Positions 46,371-58,439 of a stretch of 64,000 bases of DNA are shown one piece after another; the first letter of the stretch is position 1; each line of letters opens with the position of its first letter. Position numbers and translations under genes: made by a program. This DNA comes from Anniella stebbinsi. Its lineage: Eukaryota; Chordata; Lepidosauria; Squamata; Anniellidae. The stretch spans positions 30,882,001 to 30,946,000 of the forward strand of contig JARDYH010000005.1 of the NCBI GenBank assembly GCA_029215795.1. Direction: 5' to 3'. The notes beneath the pieces are model-generated. The model ran no database searches and had not been told where the DNA came from. It saw only the letters and a list, made by a program, of their open reading frames with translations.

Positions 46371-49300
46371 CTACAGGAACAGAATAAGAACATTTATGTT
46401 ATTTTTAATTTTTTCTTTTGGATGAATACACTCAGAGATTGCTTTGCACAGTCAGTGGTCACTGAATGTTGTTAACCTTGCACAGTGATCACTATTTACA
46501 TGAATGATAGATTCTGAGGTGTTTCAGCCATACTTTATTATATGGGCACAGCTACATTACAAATTTACATCATCATCATATTTATTTGCATCCTACTTTC
46601 CCCTCAATACTGGGATTCAAGGCGGACGGTATTTATAGCCATTTTACTGTCATATTCCCCAAAGCAGGGCTGGCCCAAGGCATTTTGCCGCTTGAGGCAA
46701 AGGACAAGACTACACCAAGGGCTGGTGTCAAGGATAGGCATGGTCAAGCACCTGCCAAGGGTCCACACCTCAGCAGGGACCCATTGACATAAGCCCTCTG
46801 AAGTTGTTCCTCCTCTTCACCTGATCCAACATTATGAGAGAGGGCTTCCACTCAAGCAGCAGGAGTTTCCCTTCCTCTCGTTCCCTGCTAAGGTTGGCAT
46901 CTTTAGTAAGAGCTGTACTACAGCTTCTTTAAGAGCAGCAGGGACCACATCCTCCCTGTAGAAGGCATTTACTATCTCAAAGATCTTCAAACCCACCTTA
47001 GATACTTTTACTAGCCATAATAGGCAAGCATCCAGATGGTAGATCTCAAACTCCCAAGTAGCTTGTCTATATCCTCTGGTTGAACAAGCTGAAAGGTCTC
47101 CAACTTGACAAGTCAATGTACTGCCTGCCTCCAATACTGACCCTGCATTGACCATGACATTTAAGTATGTGCAAATATGAACAATTTTATGCTCAATGCC
47201 CATTGGTCACAGTGGGCCTTCAAGGGCTCCCCCACAAGATTGTCTGGATTTATGTGGAGGCCTTCCACAACCTGGAATAGGTCTAATGACTGGCATTGCG
47301 CAGCTGCAATCATCACAGAGGAGGATTTCTTTGCTGTCATTACCACCACAGAGTGAAATTGATGATAGTCTTACCTATGTTTGGCCACCCTCAGAGTAAG
47401 TTTTCCACCATCTATGCCCTGAACCATCAACCCAATAGTTTCATTGCCTGAACTCTTCAGAATGGGCGGGTTCACATGTTACCAAGATCCCTTGAGGCAA
47501 TTAACTTATACAGGAGGAATATGCTCTCCCTATCTTTCTGTGAAAGAGAAAACCAGAGAGGGGGTGGAGGACTTTATATTATTTTATTTCTACACCACCC
47601 TATAGCCGAAGCTCTCTGAACAGTTCACCTTTTTCTGGTCATACCCACAACTCCTTTTAAAAATGCCAAATGTGCTCACGGGCCCCGAAGAAGGTGGAGA
47701 TCATGGTTTTAAATTAAGGCCACCTTTTTACTGAAGCTTTGTCTTACCACTAACTTTTCTATCTATGGGTTGTATCCAATATTAATCCTACATAGAGTAG
47801 ACCTAATGAAATAAATGAGACTTTAGTCTCAACTAACTTTAGTCTTATTCATTTCATTGCCTTTACTCTATGTAGGACTAACATTGGCTATTATTCTATG
47901 TGCCCATATTTGGGAATACAATGAGTTAAAGATACCTTGGGCATAATATAATAAAAAGTAATAGAAAAGTTAATATTCAATAGTGTCTGCCAGTGTATTA
48001 CACCGGTTTGTCCAGTAAATGCTGTCTCAATGATTTGGTAAGTAACCTTGAATCTAGATAACCTCTTGTAGATCCATATCATGGCTTTTGCAAAACAAGA
48101 ATCTGTCATTACATTCCTCCACAACTCATTAAACGTTAGATCACCTTGTCTGAAATTGGATGAGAAACTGGATAAGCTTCTTCCTCTTATGGGAACATTC
48201 TCCTTAAAATACTTCACAGTTCACTGTTTAAATAAATCAGATTCCCAAGGAAAAATGCACGGGTGAAATTGAACAAGGTTTTCCCATAACACTTCCACAA
48301 AAGAAGAGATTAAAAAAGGGATAGGCAATATGTTCCCCATAGGCACCAATGCACCTCCAGATACCTTTCTTGGTGCCCACCAAGGTACCCTACGCCTCCT
48401 TTTTTGAAAAAAAAAAATGATACATTTTCTTATCAGCAGCTGGGATTACTGGCAAAAAACCCACCTCTTCCTTGTATTCAGACTTTTAGACAGGTTACTG
48501 GTCCTTTGCCATGCTTCCTATGGCAGCCATTTTGTGTAGTGCCTAGGGCAGTTTATCAAATTGTCAGATGTGCCCAAATGGTTGCCTACCTCTGGGTTAA
48601 AAAAATTTGGCCATTCCCAAATGTGTGCAAGTCTAGGGGGAAATGGTGTGTTAGGAACTAAAAATATGTTTCAGATGGAACACATCTGTCCATATGTGAC
48701 AAACAGGGAACTGCAGGGAAAAGGGATGTTAAATCTATCTTCCAAACTCAGTTAAAACTTCATCCATGTCTTTCACAGATACACACCAACAATAGGAAAG
48801 AAGCTTCAAATGTGTTTTAAGGCTCTATACATATCTAGGAGTAAGTCCCATTGGACTCAGTGGGGATTACTTCTGAGTAGCCAGGTATAGGATTGCACTG
48901 TAAGCATGTCTGAAATTTATCTAAGGTGCTCTCAAAAACAGAGCTCTTGGAGAGGGGAATGGGCTTGTTTCCTAGCATTCACTGTGGTTAGGGAGAAAAG
49001 CAGAGAGGGGTGTAGTGGTTAGAGTGTTGGGCTACGGCTGAGGAGACCAGATTCAAGTTCCCACTTGGCTGATTAAGTTCACTGTGTGACTTAAGGCCAG
49101 TGACTGACTCTCAGCCTAACCTACCTCACAGGGTTGTTGTGAGGATAAAATGGGAGAGGATAATTGTGTACACTCGCTTGGGCTCCTTTGAGGAAAAAAC
49201 AGGATAGAAATCTAAAATAAATAAATTCAGAATTAGTAACATCTGTGAATAGCACAGAGGCAAATTGGTTAGTACACATACAATATGGGGTTCAATTTTG

Positions 49301-50263
49301 GTTATCAGCCTTGCATTTCCTGTTATCCAACGTACTGAATTGGCCAACACTCAAGAATATGAATTTCTAAATTAGTACCAGTAGGGTGACCATATGAAAA
49401 GGACAGGGCTCCTGTGCCTTTAACAGTTGTATAGAAAAGAGAATTTTAGCAGGTGCCATTTGCATGCATACAGCACCTGGTGAAACTCCCTCTTCATCAT
49501 CTTCATCACAACAGTTAAAGCTGCAGGAGCCCTGCCCTTTTTTGTATTTGGTAACTCTAGTATAACTCCTGCAGCTTTTAACTATTGTGATGAAGAGGGA
49601 GTTTCACCAGGTGCTGCATGCATACAAATGACACCTGCTGAAATTCCTTTTTCAATACGACTGTTAAAGATACAAGAGCCCTGTATACCTTTCCATATGG
49701 TCACTTTAAGTACCATTTACTAAATGATCCCTGCTCTTCCCACTGTTGAAACTACTTACCGGTCTCAGCACTCTTAGAACTTCTCTCATGGATCCTTCTA
49801 TGCTCTCCACAGAACATAGCACCAGCGTGCAAACCACCACATCCACCGATGCATCTGATATTTGCTGCAAATCCTCAGCTGATGTCACCAAGCAGCGCTC
49901 CAGCTGCAGCTGTGGATTCTCAGACAGATTCTTGGCCAGAAATTTGTTGAAGTTGGGGTTTGGATCAGTGCATGTAATTCTGCATCCTCTGGGGTAGAAT
50001 TGGAAGTTGGAGCCAGTTCCTGTGCCAATCTCCAAAAGTTTGAGAGCCCCTGCAGAGTTCGCAAAGTCATTCAGGTTGCTAAAAAGTTCCTTTTTTTGGT
50101 CAGACATCTTGTTATTGTAATTGATAGATAGCCAAGTCATGAAATATGGGAACGCCCTTTTACATAAGGGGTCCCATATACCCAGGTACCACAGCAAGTA
50201 AACAGGGAGAGCAAAGAACTGGACACATGATCTAAGCAGGACAACAAGGCAAGAAGCTTCCAT
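46134..50263 (-). CDS. METTL7A: METTL7A-like (TMT1A family) methyltransferase, copy C
   Basis: Class I SAM-dependent methyltransferase of the METTL7/TMT1 family, which S-methylates thiols at the ER/lipid-droplet membrane (family knowledge). Two coding exons, 50263-49760 (168 codons) and 46370-46134 (78 aa plus TAA), give 246 aa against about 244 in human METTL7A. The hydrophobic N-terminus (about residues 5-30) is the membrane anchor. The SAM-binding loop LLEIGTGTG is at about 76-84, CTDPNPNF at 98-105 and VDVVVCTLVLCSV at 140-152. Exon 1 ends RVLRP at a GTAAGT donor, and exon 2 begins GGAFYF and ends GYAVK. The start is the first ATG that aligns with the family N-terminus; the frame is open upstream. 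Copy D is the tandem paralogue. METTL7B is a less likely identity. No lesion is seen. Confidence 0.88.
46832..47400 (-). mobile_element. Old L2-group LINE RT relic
   Basis: Minus-strand fragments: [33 protein letters not shown]. Many stops. Lies in METTL7-C intron 1. Confidence 0.6.
47570..47640 (-). mobile_element. LINE 3' end fragment
   Basis: Minus-strand CAGAGAGCTTCGGCTATAGG signature near 47600-47620. Confidence 0.5.
48825..48905. mobile_element. Palindromic MITE, GCAATCCTAT family
   Basis: AGTAAGTCCCATTGGACTCA and TATAGGATTGCA motifs; METTL7-C intron. Confidence 0.55.
49010..49230 (+). mobile_element. tRNA-derived SINE
   Basis: A-box-like TAGTGGTTAGAGTG and B-box-like AGATTCAAGTTCC in the head, then ACCTCACAGGGTTGTTGTGA and an AATAAATAAATT tail. 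A squamate-type SINE inside METTL7-C intron 1; not a functional tRNA. Confidence 0.7.
49382..49708. mobile_element. Palindromic MITE with 8-bp duplication
   Basis: Ends TAGGGTGACCATATG and CATATGGTCACTTTA are inverted. Inner arms around GCACCTGGTGAAACTCCCTC pair with GAGGGAGTTTCACCAGGTGC. Flanks AGTACCAG (49374-49381) and AGTACCAT (49709-49716) differ at one base, consistent with hAT. Confidence 0.75.
49760..50263 (-). CDS. METTL7A: METTL7-C exon 1 (membrane anchor, SAM fold)
   Basis: 504 bp from ATG 50263 to AGACCG/GTAAGT. It carries the N-terminal hydrophobic segment, the PYF motif before the SAM domain, the glycine loop and the acidic DPNPNF motif. Confidence 0.9.
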
Positions 50264-52030
50264 CTTGAGAGGAGAAATTTGGAAAAACAAAGTCAGGTAG
50301 AAGAGAAGGTCGGTGCAGGGTCTGAGGCAAAGTTTGCTTTTATCTGTTTCCAGTACTAAATAAAGAGCCAATCAAAATGAAGCCAACCACTCGGAATAGC
50401 TTGATATATCAGGCAAAGTTTTTGGCCACGCCTGCTGTTGCTGGGATCTCAAATGTCAGAGGCATTTTTTTTTAATGCCATGCATGGTTGATACGCTGCT
50501 TTTAGACAAGAGAGGGATTTTCAGGAAAGTGTAAAAACCAGAACGGCTCAGGACGGGCAAAAACTGCCTCTCATTTACAAACAAATATGGCATGTGCTAA
50601 AGACGCTTGAGAGCAATATTTTAAGATCGGGGTCCTTGCAATATAATATTAACCCCATAATGCCCAGAACCCATCCGGAAGAGAACGGGAGGTCCCAGAA
50701 CGGCAACGTCCAAGTGAGTTAAACAAACAAAATTCTCCTGCCATGAATTGCTCAATGGCAGGGATATAATGAACCACAAAATTTCCACCAAACCCACATT
50801 TTGGTAACCGTTCCAGGCAATACTCCATATTCCGGAACCAGCCCGGGAAACCGACTTCCAACTGTTTTGGTTTCTTAAAAAAATAAAGGGGTCGTTCCAT
50901 CGCATTCTGTTCCACTCCGGCTTTTACACCGTACCGGGATTTTCGACGCTTACACTGCAGTCCTATGGATGTCTACGCAGAAGTAAGCCTCGCTTGAAAT
51001 CATTGGGACTTACTCCCAAGTAAGTATGCATAGGATTGCAGGAATGGCGTTTTAATATTAGGCACTGCTGGCCCACCCACTCCCCCGCCCTCAACAAGGC
51101 TAACCAAAGTGTGTTATATGTATGCACATACTAGTCATAATTCTTCCTTCGGAGAAAACTTTAAAAATATATATTTGTAGTCTTTGAGGGAGAGAAATGT
51201 CCCACATTTTGGGGGAATTAAATGTCTTTCAGATACTCAGTGGTATTGCTACTCCAGCATGTATTTTGTTTCAAATTCACTGAAGATTTCCCCAAATATA
51301 AGGTGAAAAGCTTCTGCCAGAATTAAATTCCTCCTTGCCAAAACCCCATTGAAGAATGTTCTAAAGCAATGATTGCTTTAGAACTGCCATTTATAGCAGC
51401 CATTTCTTCTTGTTTAAAAACAGGCACGGGGTTTCTGGCTGCTTTCTGGAGAAAGAATTGAACAATACTTCAGTGTCCCGTGGCCAAACTACACTTCAGT
51501 TATATTTATAACTTTTAAAAACTAAACTAAAAGCAGGCTAAGGCAGCTGTGAGCTTCAGCAGAGGAATAGCAAACGGGGTTGCTTAATTGTGCTTCCCTT
51601 TTGGCCATTTTTTTCTACTCAGTTGCGCACACTCTCCAGGCTGCTTTTCTGCCTGTGGGGGGGAAATAATATTGCAAGAAAGCTTCTGTGAAGCATGCAT
51701 GCTATTCATGCTCTTAGGTTGCTTCCAAAGCTTTTATTGCACCATGGCTCTGCCTCATGCATGGCATTTTACAGGAGGTCCACTTGTAGCCCTGTTGTGT
51801 TTTCCCATCACTTCCCCCATCTTTTTTCCTTAATGCAAATTCATTTAGGAAGGAAGGACAGGTAGAATAGCTGCAAAATGCCTTCTGACTTGTAGGGCTA
51901 GGAACCCACTGTCTGGAAGCAACCTCAGTTAAACAGCAAAAACAAGATAAAGTGGAAGAGTGGGAGGGGGGCAATATAAAAGGACATCCCATTCCATAGG
52001 GCAATATTTTCTTTTTTGAAAGCAGCATAA
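50264..52030. other. Intergenic region between METTL7-C and METTL7-D, first part
   Basis: 50948-51042 is a GCAATCCTAT-family MITE (AGTAAGCC, GCATAGGATTGCAGG). Two overlapping minus-strand frames at 50.62-50.92 kb resemble nothing I recognise. The rest is unassigned. Confidence 0.45.
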
Positions 52031-52939
52031 TGAGCTCCAATTACACCAGCGTTTTATTGCACTTTTGTCTGCCTTGTTTACAATTTTGCCCCACGACCCT
52101 CACACGACATCGTTCCAGTCCTGCAGTCATCTCTCCTCTTCCCCTCCATTTTCAGTGTTTTCTAGGGCGGGGAAAGTGCGGTATTTTTTCACCACACAGG
52201 ATAAAACTGCTCTTCCGTCCCGTGTATTGCCATCCTCGTGATGTTGGAAAGGCCCGCTTTTGTAGGGGGATGTTCATTGAAGGTCTTGCTGATGAAAGAG
52301 GGTGGGGCGGGGGCATTCCTCCTCCAGCACGCCCTTTGAATTCCTTCTCTCATTCTGCTTGGGGATGTTCTGAGTCGGTCAAACGGACTTTAGCTGGTCC
52401 AACCCCACTCTCATTGCTGTCTCATCCACCCATTTCAACTTCTCTCTTCCCCCCCCAGTGCTCCAGCAGACTTGTGCTACTACACCCTCACCCCTATCAG
52501 CCCTCACTTTCATCCATCCATTTCAGCCAACCAGGAAGGGGGAGGGACAGAAGACATGCCTCGCGCAGAAGGAAGCATTATTGCACCTCAAAAGGCAGAA
52601 ATGATGCTTAATTGATCAAACACCAAATTGCTAAAACAGTAGACCACAAAACTAGAGTGAGGGGGGAAGGCGCCCACATCCAACACAATGTCCATTAACC
52701 ACAAGAACCAATGAATTGGAAGGGGAAAGAGAAGGGGTGGGGTGGGGTGGGGCGAGCAATTTTGCAGGTACAGTGGCAATACCAGGAAGTGCAAGCCGGC
52801 GCAGGTGAAAAGGTAAACAAGGCGAAATAGCGCAACAACACACACATGTGAAAGTGACCAGTGCTTGACACGCTAATGAAGCATGAGGTGGAAATCACGG
52901 ATGTATACCACGAAAAAAAAGTAGGTGTGATGGAGCCCA
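52031..52939. mobile_element. MITE, GGGCTCCATCACACC family (copy 2)
   Basis: The left end GAGCTCCAATTACACCAGCG and the right end GGTGTGATGGAGCCC match the ends of 36506-37151 in opposite orientation. The long plus-strand frame here (52030-52611) is unremarkable low-complexity translation. Confidence 0.65.
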
Positions 52940-53089
52940 ATGTCTCTGAAGAGTCTGCATGTTCATTAGGGAAAAAGGGAGAGGGGAGAAAGGAAGACAA
53001 ATTCTTCCCAATCACACAGTGATGTCCTGTCCAACTAAGCCCTATACAGATGTACAGCTGTCCATGGTCCCCTCTACAAGGATTCGCTT

Positions 53090-53335
53090 TTGCGCCTGGT
53101 TAGCTGATTATGCGCATAATCACAGAAGCGCATTTACGCCTAATCCCTCTGCACGAGAGGCGTCCAAGCACATTAACGGATGTCCAAAATGCGGTTTACA
53201 TGTAGTTAATGCGCATAAGCGCATATTCACACAGTCAAAATGCGCTTTAACGGACGGAGCAAAATAAAACTCACAATTTAATGCGCATTCGATAATGCGC
53301 ATAATCGGAGAGATAACGCGCCTCTACGCCCCATT
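53090..53335. repeat. GCGCA-rich inverted repeat element
   Basis: Repeated TGCGCATAATC / GATTATGCGCA and GCGCATT motifs in both orientations, plus GAGAGGCG and CGCCTCT at opposite ends. Looks like a MITE with subterminal repeats. Confidence 0.5.
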
Positions 53336-53339
53336 TGCA

Positions 53340-55710
53340 CTCCGCTGGTGTGGAGGTAATTTTTTTAATGAGACTTCAAAGATCATTAAACCTCTCGTGA
53401 AGAGGCACCCCATGTGTAGGACTAAACTGTAGTGCATGGAAAGATAATATGGTGCCCATGGGTGCTACTGACACCTTTCTTAGCGCCTACCAAGGTGCCC
53501 TTCCTGTCTTATACATTTTCTTACTGGCAGTTGGGATTGTTGTAGAATAGATTTCTGTTGAAGTGGAATACATTTCTGTTGTTTTTCATTTCTTTTAATA
53601 AGTGTGATATGCAAACACTTCTTTATGAACTTGTTTCAATAATAATGCCCCTGTTCATAAATATGAGTGCTGTCTCAATTTCTTCTGTAAATTTCTTCAG
53701 TAAATTCCTACCATAACCTCTCCCTGTGCTTGGCTGGAAAGAGTCACTGAGGCATCTGTTTCCAAGGTCAGGGCAGCTCAAGCCTAGAACATAAGAAGAC
53801 CATAGAAAGCCCACCCCCATTGTTGACCTGATAAAAAGCACATTTCCTTCATCCCTGAATATCTGCAAAAGCATCCTTACACATCAAGGATTAGAAGAAG
53901 GGCTTTCAAATGAGAAGCTGGTTTTGCCAGACATATCTAAAAGAAAAAAGAGGAAGAATGAAAGTAAAAAGATGAAAGGAGAGAGAGGAAAGATGGAGTG
54001 TGAGGAGAGAGAAATTGAGGGCATCCAGACAGAGAACTCGTAACACTAATAACTCATTGTTATGCTGTAAGCTACAAATGTAATTACAATTGACTGTCCA
54101 CACATATAAGGATATTGTGCATTTTCTGTGTTTATCTCCCCACAATATTCCATTCAAACCAGTGTCCTTAGTGCTACACTTCCATCTTTTTAAAGGGATG
54201 TGGTTTTGTTATGGATAGTGACTTCTCAGGCAGTTGAATCTATCACAGCTTAGCATACTTTTTATAATCTTTGTAATGGGTGCCATTGATTGTTATTACT
54301 CATTTATATTTTTAACCAATCTTTTAAGTAGCTCCCAAAACATCTGTAACTATGTATTTAAAAATACTAAAATACCACTTAAATGAAAGAGTTCTAGATC
54401 TATTTGCTTTATTTTTAATATGTGTACTGCTGAATTTTAAAATAATTTGTTTTTAGCTGTTCATTTATTTATACATTTTAAATGCTGAATTTTATCACTG
54501 CATTTAAAGTAATACATTTTAATGTGTTTTATTATTGGTTCTTTATCGTTGGGTCTATTGTATTTGCATTTATTGTGTATATTGCCCTGAGAGCTTCGGC
54601 TATAAAGTGACCCATAAATTGAATGAATAATAATACCCTATAATGCTATCATATAAGATATAAAACGATGGGAAAAACATTTCAATGCACTACTTTAGTT
54701 GTAGTTTAAGCTGAATGTAAGCATTAACCCAGGTCAGGGTTAAATAAACAGAAATCCAGACCACAAAATGAAAAAGATACAACTCACAAACAGCAGGCTT
54801 GGACAGGAAGCTGCCAACCACAACAGGGCATAGTTACTATATAACAAAGGCTCAATGGCAACTTTCAGCAATGGGGTTGGCCAGTCCTCCAATCTTTAGG
54901 AGTTGGGACCTGGACCTTCTTCAGTCAGCCCAGGGGCAAGACTTCACTGGTGAAATAGGCCAGCCTTACCCAAATGTGCTGGACTACAACTCCCGCCACC
55001 CTCTCCTTCTTTTACAAAAAAAGTAACTGCTAACTGCTACCTTCTGGTTAAATGCTGTATTGGTTATATGCATAAATGTCTCCATCAATGTCTACATTAA
55101 AAGCAGAAACATCTTGATAATTATTAGAGCCACAGTTGTGATCAGTAAAATAAGGGTTCCGTAAGGTTACATGGGGGAGGGTTGTTCCAACCCTAATAAA
55201 ATAAAAATTGCACGTGCCAGAAAAAATGCCTATTTTTCATAACCTGAAAATTTCAGAAAGATTGCTTAAAGACTGAGGGAGAAAGTGCCGTTAACAGAAA
55301 AAGAAAAGAAAAAACTTGGTCATGCAAAAGTGTCCCTGAAAATATGTGTTGTCTACCTTTTGTGCCCATCATTAGTAAAAAGACTATAGACTCCATGTTT
55401 TGCTGTTTTATTGCAGCTTGGTGTAGCTTTCACCCTCTATTTAATTTGCTAAATTTTCATTTTAAAATATTTTCTTCACACTCTACCTGGATTAATTTTC
55501 CCTGCCTAGACTTTCTATCCGCTGGATTCCAGGAGATGTCTCTTTCAACCTTCCTCTGGGTTGAAATAAGTCCCATTGAGTTTCAATAGGGCTTACTCCC
55601 AGAAAAATGAATATACGATTTCAGCCTTAAAATCTCCAGGCACAGTTGGCTAGCCACTGCTCTGATTTTAAGATCATTGCCTGAGAAGATGCTTCCCAAA
55701 AGCTGAGCAA
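53340..55710. other. Intergenic region, 3' flank of METTL7-D
   Basis: About 54.24-54.64 kb resembles a plus-strand LINE 3' end (CCTGAGAGCTTCGGCTATAA). 55555-55628 is a diverged GCAATCCTAT-family MITE. No gene evidence. Confidence 0.45.
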
Positions 55711-55947
55711 TCATTTCACAGCATATCCAAGAATATGGGGTCGAACCAGGCTCATTTTCAGTGGGACCATTATGTGCTGCAGGTTCAGTTCAGAGAATTT
55801 GGCATTCTCTAGAACTTTCCAAGTCTCTCTTGTCAAGGAACACCCATCTCCCAAATATTTCCAGGTGGGATCACAAACTTGCTGCCAGAAGTAGACCCAG
55901 CTGGATCGGTCAGCTGCCACATGCTCCATGAAATAGAAAGCACCACC
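55711..55947 (-). CDS. METTL7A: METTL7-D exon 2
   Basis: 237 bp after acceptor TTTACAG/GG. It encodes GGAFYFMEHVAAD, FWQQVCDPTW and the terminal GYAVK, with TGA at 55713-55711. Confidence 0.92.
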   Translation of the reverse strand, partial: GGAFYFMEHVAADRSSWVYFWQQVCDPTWKYLGDGCSLTRETWKVLENAKFSELNLQHIMVPLKMSLVRPHILGYAVK

Positions 55948-57540
55948 CTGTAAAGAGTAAAATAGTGTGAAATAAAATAAAGTTTTAAAACTACTATGTT
56001 TAACAAAACAGAAGAGATAAACACTACCAATGTCTATCAATGCAAGTTCATTGACATAATGGATATTAAGAAACAAGTACAGAGAGAAATCAAAATGGAG
56101 GTGTAACAGAACCATTAATGATTTACTGTAGATTAAAGTTCAAGCTGGATGGCACAATGCCAGGCTTTTTGACAGCTGAACCAGTTTGGGGTATTTCCAT
56201 GCATCAAAAATGAAATTTAAGTAGATACAGTGAAGACTGCCAGAAAATCCATTGCTGATAGCAAGAGATGAACAGCAACCTGTGATGAAATGCAGAAAGC
56301 AAGCAGGTCCAGAATGGAAGTGGCAGACTGTTAACAGGGACAAAGAGAGACCCACAGGCTCCCAATAGGTTTTGGCCAGAACTCAGTGACGATTGTGACC
56401 TTTAAAGCCCTAAACCATCTGGATCCTGGGTCCCTTGCAGACCACCTGTAGGCATCTACTACAAACTTAGGTCATTCGTGAAGGAGACCGTGTTCCCCAT
56501 CTGCCAGAGGTGCAGGGAGTACCTTCATCGGGCACAGACTTTTCCATGGTGCCACCAAGGTTATGGAACTCACTCCACAGAGGGCCTAGCTTTGATCCTT
56601 CTTTGTTAATTTTTACATTAGGTCAAGACAGTTTTATTTCAGAGGACCTTCACGATCAAGTGAGTTAAGAAAACAGATCATAAATAAAAAACATTCAAAT
56701 TACATAATATTTTGACAAATTATATACAGTAACATTGGACTCAAGTCTCCATGTGTGGGTCCTCATGTAGCCAATATTGTATCATCCACACATAAAAGAA
56801 TTAGTTAGCATCAGTAGGCTTGGAAAAGTACAAAAACAAAACATTTGCAGACCTACAGAAATAACTAAGGGAGAGGCAGGGACAAAAACAGCTGAGTAAC
56901 GAGGGTGGGGGAAGGAAAATCAGCACTCTTTAAAAGTTATTAAAATATATACGCTCAGATCACATGCGGTTCCTTCTAAAATATCCCAGTTCCCACCACA
57001 ATGCTGCTGAATTAGGCTCAGGCCCAAACCAAATGTGAGTTAAACACAGCTTTTCATTTAACGCATGTTTGTTGTTTGTTTTTAAAATGCAAAGAGTAGG
57101 TACTGGATGTGGGTCAGGGAATTAAAATTGCTGTGGGCTGCGAGTTTCACCCTTTCCACCCCTGCTGCATTTCTGATTAAAACCGCACTTCTGAAGCTGG
57201 TATTTGCTTTGGGAATTAATCCCCGTTGAGGCTGATTGATCAACTCAACGTTCATCAGACTTCCCCCACACTCCGCCAGAGTATAAAGGACCCAAAGGGT
57301 TTTTAGGATGGAGCTAGTTTTCTGCCTTGCCCTTCAAGCATTGTACTTCCTTTCTAGAGTTACCATACTGTGTCATATTTTCCACTTCCTCACTTTCCTG
57401 ATGTCTTCGTCTCTTCCCCTGAAGTGCACCCTCCTGGTTCAGTATAACCACTACCTCCCTATCAAGACCAGAGTGCCTTATGTAACAAGTGATGTATGTG
57501 TCTTTCATCCACTAGTCAGCCCAGCCCAGCTTCACTGAAG

Positions 57541-57583
<43 letters not shown>

Positions 57584-58321
57584 GATTTATTTCTTACCCG
57601 CCTCTCCGTCTAGATCGAGGCGGGGAACAACAACATGATAAAATACATAAAACTAATTAAAACATGACAAATATTATTAAAACTGCATTAAAACATCCTA
57701 AAACATCCTAAAAACATTCTAAAAATTACACTGGATATGCCTGCCGGAAGAGAACAGTCTTTATAGCTTTCTTAAATTCTAAAAGACTGTTAAGGATTCT
57801 AAAAGATGCCTCCTGACTCTCTTACTTACCGGTCTGAGCACTCTCAGGACTTCGTTTAGGACAACTGTGGCATCACGCACAGAGCACAAAACCAGGGTGC
57901 AAACCACTGCGTCCACAGAGCTGTCAGGCACGGGTCGCAGGTCCTCGGCAGCGGCCACAACGAAGCCTTCAAACTGGAGGTGCTGGTTCTCAGCAATGCT
58001 CTTGAGGAGATATTGTTCAAATTTGGGGTTGCGGTCAGTGCAGATGACCCGACAGCCAGACGGGTAGAACTGGAAGTTGGCCCCGCTGCCCACGCCAAGT
58101 TCTAGCACGGTGAGTTTGCCCGAGGGGCTGGCAAAGTCTGGCAGGCTACTGAAAAGTTGTTTGTCCTTGTGAAATGTTTTACTGGTCCATTTGGCTATCT
58201 TGGTCATAAAGTACGGGAAGACAGTTTTACAAAGAGAATCCCATAAGCCAAGGTAGGAAAGCACCATGACGGGCAGAAAAAGGAGTTGGACGCATCCTTG
58301 CAAGAGGGGGATCAGCACCAT
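55711..58321 (-). CDS. METTL7A: METTL7A-like (TMT1A family) methyltransferase, copy D
   Basis: Two-exon paralogue of copy C: 58321-57830 (164 codons) and 55947-55711 (78 aa plus TGA), 242 aa in all. It has a hydrophobic N-terminal anchor (residues 1-27), SAM loop VLELGVGSG at about 72-80, CTDRNPKF at 94-101 and VDAVVCTLVLCSV at 136-148. Exon 2 has GGAFYFMEHVAAD, DGCSLTRETW and GYAVK. The chosen ATG sits in a good context (GGGATGG). The upstream extension to 58423 starts at GTG, not ATG. The membrane thiol-methyltransferase role is inferred from the family. Tandem arrangement with copy C and the 237-bp second exon in both indicate duplication. A LINE fragment in the intron ends close to the splice donor. 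Confidence 0.88.
56395..56665 (+). mobile_element. CR1/L2-group LINE 3' fragment
   Basis: Decayed C-terminal RT tail (ALNHLDPGSL-like, then VMELTPQRA-like) in METTL7-D intron 1. Confidence 0.5.
57541..57805 (-). mobile_element. L2-group LINE 3' end with (ATA)n tail, near splice donor
   Basis: An ATA-repeat tail at 57541-57582 is followed by minus-strand CCGCCTCGATCTAGACGGAG and the FKKAIKTVLFRQAYP-like C-terminus. It is the same subfamily as 12665-12935. It ends about 25 bp from the METTL7-D exon 1 donor. Confidence 0.65.
57830..58321 (-). CDS. METTL7A: METTL7-D exon 1
   Basis: 492 bp, from ATG 58321 to AGACCG/GTAAGT. It encodes the membrane anchor and the SAM-binding half. GC content is higher than in copy C exon 1. 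Confidence 0.9.
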
Positions 58322-58439
58322 CCCTGCAGCAAATTCCCTCAATCGCTTTGCCACAGACCACGCACGGCTCTCTAACTTTGCCCTGTAAAAAGTTCCCTCG
58401 CGCAGGGGAAGCGGCTCTCTCACTAACCAGCCTGTATCC

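Noticed and set aside
49010..49080. Possible tRNA gene (A- and B-box-like sequences)
   Set aside because: No cloverleaf could be completed, and the SINE body and tail follow directly.
50621..50915. Two overlapping minus-strand frames of about 90 codons
   Set aside because: No family recognised, overlapping frames without splice or start support; likely repeat DNA.
52030..52611. 193-aa plus-strand frame
   Set aside because: Lies within a MITE defined by paired ends. Composition is low-complexity and no domain is visible.
58322..58423. 34-residue N-terminal extension of METTL7-D
   Set aside because: The extension begins at GTG with no ATG, and family members start at the hydrophobic segment, as the ATG at 58321 does.
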